Part shown: piece after piece, positions 6,091 through 8,027 of the stretch
Position numbering within the stretch: position 1 is the stretch's first letter
How the letters are laid out: the number at the start of each line of letters is the position of its first letter
Assembly (NCBI GenBank): GCA_030617585.1
Contig: JAUWVD010000043.1
Span: 1 to 8,027, forward strand
DNA: 8,027 nucleotides
Direction: 5' to 3'
Origin: Candidatus Methanophagales archaeon
GTDB lineage: Archaea; Halobacteriota; Syntropharchaeia; Alkanophagales; Methanospirareceae
The notes under the pieces: model-generated
Told to the model about the DNA's origin: nothing
The model's database searches: none
Seen by the model: only the letters and a program-made list of their open reading frames with translations
Translations under genes and position numbers: made by a program

Positions 6091-6097
6091 ATTTATA
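6091..6097 (-). promoter_or_regulatory. Candidate TATA box of taw3
   Basis: The minus strand reads TATAAAT. A start about 25 nt downstream, near 6068, leaves a leader of about 15 nt before the ATG at 6053, consistent with the absence of a ribosome binding site. Confidence 0.45.
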
Positions 6098-6112
6098 TTA
6101 CCTCCTCGACTA

Positions 6113-6124
6113 CCTATACTTAAA
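6113..6124 (+). promoter_or_regulatory. Candidate TATA box of the antiporter operon
   Basis: CCTATACTTAAA lies about 31-42 nt before the mrpF ATG at 6155. A start about 25 nt downstream, near 6145, would give a very short leader. The mrpF ATG has no recognisable ribosome binding site, which fits a nearly leaderless transcript. The AT-rich string at 6091-6099 is an alternative. Confidence 0.4.
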
Positions 6125-6154
6125 GGATAATAGATAAGCCAAAAAGAGCGAAAA

Positions 6155-6442
6155 ATGATAGAACCAGAAGCAATGCTAACAATATTCTTGGCGACTGCGC
6201 TGTTAATCGTAGTCACGATAATCCTGGCCTTATACCGCGCTACTCTTGGTCCCGAAGTATACAATCGTGTGGCGGCGGTGAATGTGATAGGGACAAAAAC
6301 AATCGTTCTCTTAGTGATTATCGGCTATATATTCGAAAGGCCTCTGTTCTTTGACATTTCTCTTCTTTATGCTCTGTTAAATTTCATCGGCACATTAGCA
6401 TTCGCGAAATATTTAGAGAGGGGTGAAGTATGGTCGAGCTAA
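6155..6442 (+). CDS. mrpF: Mrp/Mbh cation-proton antiporter subunit MrpF (MbhB-like)
   Basis: This is a small membrane subunit of the multi-subunit Mrp-type sodium/proton antiporter, a module also built into membrane-bound hydrogenases and sulfane reductases. The 95 residues form three hydrophobic segments, at about 7-27, 43-60 and 65-86. Between the first two lies the MrpF signature: Arg28, GPEVYNRV (32-39) and NVIGTKT (43-49). The start at 6155 lacks a ribosome binding site. It is the first gene of a tightly packed plus-strand operon, and its last 13 nt overlap mrpG. With no MrpA- or MrpD-type large subunit or hydrogenase subunit in view, the window does not show whether this is an Mrp antiporter proper or part of an Mbh/Mbs-like complex. 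Confidence 0.92.
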   Translation: MIEPEAMLTIFLATALLIVVTIILALYRATLGPEVYNRVAAVNVIGTKTIVLLVIIGYIFERPLFFDISLLYALLNFIGTLAFAKYLERGEVWSS

Positions 6443-6789
6443 TAGAGACAATCTTACTAGCAGTTGTGGTATTATCTCTGGCTGCAGGCGTATTCTTTAT
6501 GCTTGCGGGTGCAATAGGGTTACTGAGATTGCCCGACTTCTACACGCGGCTTCATGCGACCGGGAAGTGCGACACGCTAGGTGAAGTCCTTATTATTTTC
6601 GGGTTGCTGTTATACCATATTTACTATTATAGCCCGGGAGCGGAACTCTCGGTGCAACTTGTACCAGTGAAGCTGCTGTTTTTAATTTGTTTCATTTTCT
6701 TCGCCAATCCAACGGCGACACATGCGATAATGAAAGCCGCTTATAATACCGGTGTGAAGCCATGGAAGAAAGGGGATAGGAGGATGTGA
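6430..6789 (+). CDS. mrpG: Mrp/Mbh cation-proton antiporter subunit MrpG (MbhC-like)
   Basis: This is a membrane subunit of the same antiporter module. The 119 residues have three hydrophobic segments, at about 5-32, 50-68 and 75-97. The highly characteristic MrpG block is GAIGLLRLPDFYTRLHATG (27-45) followed by KCDTLGE (46-52); the conserved NPTATHAI lies at 93-100. The C-terminal tail is basic (KPWKKGDRR). The ATG at 6430 has GGGGTGA (6420-6426) a few nucleotides upstream. The gene begins inside mrpF, and its TGA (6787-6789) lies between the ribosome binding site and the preferred ATG of mrpE, so the three are probably translated in a coupled way. Confidence 0.95.
   Translation: MVELIETILLAVVVLSLAAGVFFMLAGAIGLLRLPDFYTRLHATGKCDTLGEVLIIFGLLLYHIYYYSPGAELSVQLVPVKLLFLICFIFFANPTATHAIMKAAYNTGVKPWKKGDRRM
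6779..6783 (+). promoter_or_regulatory. Ribosome binding site that decides the mrpE start
   Basis: GGAGG here is 8 nt from the ATG at 6792 but only 2 nt from the alternative GTG at 6786. The 8-nt spacing equals that at dnaG and cbiA, so the ATG is the more likely start. Confidence 0.65.
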
Positions 6790-6791
6790 AG

Positions 6792-7310
6792 ATGGGCGAA
6801 AAGAGTAGTGCTAAATCGGGAAAAGGAGTTGGGATATTCGTAACGTTTTGTGCCATGTTTCTGTTCTGGCTACTTCTATCAGGAATTCTCGATCCCATTC
6901 ACGTCGGAGCGGGCATAATCTGCAGTGCAATTATCGCTTTTGTTTCACATGACTTGCTGGTGACGCAAAAGTGGGATAAGATGCTACGGAAATCCGGTAG
7001 ATTCATTATATATGTCGTCTGGGAGTTGTGGCAGATACTACTCGCGAATTTCGATGTTGCATATCGCGTTCTACACCCGAAGATGCCGATAGACCCGTTG
7101 GTAATAGAATTTGATACGTCTTTGAGGAGCGATCTCGCTATTGTTACTTTAGCTAATTCCATCACCCTGACCCCGGGAACGATAACGATAAATATAGATC
7201 AGGAGAAGGGCAGGTTTCAGGTACATGCAATAGCGCATAAGCCCGCGGATGCGCTATTAGTGGATAAGACGATGCAGCAGAAGGTAGCTAAGGTGTTTAT
7301 GGAAGAGTGA
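6792..7310 (+). CDS. mrpE: Mrp/Mbh cation-proton antiporter subunit MrpE (MbhA-like)
   Basis: This is a membrane subunit of the antiporter module. The product from the ATG at 6792 is 172 residues. A GTG at 6786 would add two residues but lies too close to the ribosome binding site. A short polar N-terminus (GEKSSAKSGKG) is followed by hydrophobic segments at about 13-35, 38-58 and 71-93. A soluble C-terminal domain comes next, with the MrpE-type motif NSITLTPGTITINID (about 127-141), normally placed on the cytoplasmic side. It sits 10 nt before the MbhD-like gene. The F-G-E order differs from the E-F-G order that I recall for mbhABC and many mrp operons. The family call is firm. Confidence 0.93.
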   Translation: MGEKSSAKSGKGVGIFVTFCAMFLFWLLLSGILDPIHVGAGIICSAIIAFVSHDLLVTQKWDKMLRKSGRFIIYVVWELWQILLANFDVAYRVLHPKMPIDPLVIEFDTSLRSDLAIVTLANSITLTPGTITINIDQEKGRFQVHAIAHKPADALLVDKTMQQKVAKVFMEE

Positions 7311-7320
7311 TAAAAAGAAA

Positions 7321-7566
7321 ATGATATGGCAGCTTGATCTCACACTGTTGTTTCTGATTGTGATAATCGCGATAGCAGCGATAACCGTGAGAGACCTCTT
7401 GAGTGCAATTATGCTCTTATGTGCTTATAGTTTCGTGATGGCTGTGGTTTGGGTGGAGATGCATTCAGTGGATGTTGCATTTACAGAGGCTGCTGTTGGT
7501 GCAGGTGCAACCACGGCATTTTTAATCGCCGCATTATCCAGGACTAAGAGGTGGGAGAAGAAATGA
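7321..7566 (+). CDS. MbhD-like membrane subunit (DUF4040, equivalent to part of the MrpA C-terminus)
   Basis: The 81 residues have three hydrophobic segments, at about 5-23, 27-48 and 55-72. The signature VDVAFTEAAVGAGATTAFLI (50-69) belongs to the DUF4040/MbhD family. In bacterial Mrp systems this segment is fused to the end of the large MrpA subunit; as a separate small gene it is typical of archaeal Mbh/Mbs and split Mrp operons. The conserved Asp51 and Glu56 in the membrane are candidates for the proton or sodium path. It starts 10 nt after mrpE without a clear ribosome binding site. Its stop overlaps the next ATG as ATGA (7563-7566). Confidence 0.88.
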   Translation: MIWQLDLTLLFLIVIIAIAAITVRDLLSAIMLLCAYSFVMAVVWVEMHSVDVAFTEAAVGAGATTAFLIAALSRTKRWEKK

Positions 7567-8027
7567 AGTCAATGTCTATAGCGGCACTGCTATTTGTACT
7601 CTTTTTAGGCGCTCTTTTCGTATATGTGGCAGAGGATATACCTGCTTTTGGCGATGCAAATTCCGCACCTAACCGATATGTTTGGCTGTTCGATATGGAT
7701 ACCGAGGGTGTAGAGGATGATTTGAACCAGGGCAATATTCCTGCGAGTTTAGGTGATACACTAGAAGGGCGTGGGTTTCCGCCACCTTCAGGGGTAACGA
7801 AGCTAAAAGAAGGAGAATGGGATGCAGTTATCATACCTAAGGAGAAACATTACTATCCAAAGGAGCAGAAATATTACTTTATTGAGAAAAAAGGGGATAA
7901 ACTGGATGTTTACCGGTATTCGCTTTACATGAGGTTTGTAGAGGAAGGAGTGCATGAGACTAACGTGCCGAACATGGTAACTTATATTCTTGCCGATTAC
8001 AGGGGCTATGATACACTTGGTGAAACC
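7563..8027 (+). CDS. MbhE-like antiporter subunit with a large extra soluble block (runs off the right edge)
   Basis: The frame is open from the ATG at 7563 to the window end (155 codons). It begins with a membrane segment (about 4-22) and then DIPAFGDANSAPN (25-37), matching the start of MbhE-type subunits. At the other end, EETNVPNMVTYILADYRGYD-like sequence (HETNVPNMVT at 131-140, then YILADYRGYDTLGE) matches the conserved MbhE block. In ordinary MbhE proteins, as I recall them, these two parts are separated by only a few residues. Here about 80 extra residues intervene (38-120), rich in acidic, lysine and aromatic residues: VEDDLNQGNIPASL, GFPPPSGVTKLKEGEWDA, YYFIEKKGDKLDVYRY. The block follows the first membrane segment, so it may lie on the outer face. 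The gene is coupled to the MbhD-like gene by an ATGA overlap. The C-terminal membrane part lies beyond the window. Confidence 0.82.
   Translation, partial: MKSMSIAALLFVLFLGALFVYVAEDIPAFGDANSAPNRYVWLFDMDTEGVEDDLNQGNIPASLGDTLEGRGFPPPSGVTKLKEGEWDAVIIPKEKHYYPKEQKYYFIEKKGDKLDVYRYSLYMRFVEEGVHETNVPNMVTYILADYRGYDTLGET

Noticed and set aside
7544..7834. Minus-strand open frame opposite the MbhE-like gene
   Set aside because: The plus strand encodes a membrane segment and conserved MbhE motifs here; the minus frame is Ser/Pro-rich and unmatched.

Overview
The window looks like part of an archaeal chromosome, most likely from a euryarchaeote. The evidence is an archaeal-type DnaG, a Taw3 wyosine-modification enzyme, a CbiA/CfbB amidotransferase, a tRNA-Val gene without an encoded CCA, AT-rich TATA-like boxes upstream of several starts, and GGAGG ribosome binding sites placed 8 nt before the ATG. 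The gene mix would fit a methanogen- or ANME-like lineage. That lineage call is inference from remembered families, not a search result.

Left region (1-2742). The start of dnaG runs off the left edge on the minus strand. Behind it lies a fragment of a GMP-synthase-like PP-loop ATPase (plus strand) that has lost both ends and stops a few bases from the 3' end of a minus-strand tRNA-Val(CAC). argJ (glutamate N-acetyltransferase, arginine biosynthesis) follows on the plus strand. The last codons of argJ overlap the beginning of a C-terminal fragment of a DUF4139 protein. This region therefore holds two gene fragments and two probable recombination junctions.

Middle region (2743-6053). A minus-strand cbiA/cfbB-like gene (cobyrinate or Ni-sirohydrochlorin a,c-diamide synthase) is divergent from a plus-strand pair: an SlyD-like FKBP prolyl isomerase and an orotate-phosphoribosyltransferase-like protein, joined by a TAATG stop-start overlap. 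The pair converges on taw3, the last methyltransferase before wybutosine-type bases in tRNA-Phe.

Right region (6054-8027). A plus-strand operon, divergent from taw3, encodes small membrane subunits of an Mrp/Mbh-type cation-proton antiporter module in the order MrpF, MrpG, MrpE, MbhD-like and MbhE-like. The genes overlap or lie within 10 nt of each other. The remaining subunits probably lie beyond the right edge. The MbhE-like protein carries an extra soluble block of about 80 residues, which is the most novel protein feature here.

I saw no CRISPR array, insertion sequence, transposase or rRNA. No gene-free stretch reaches 300 bases.
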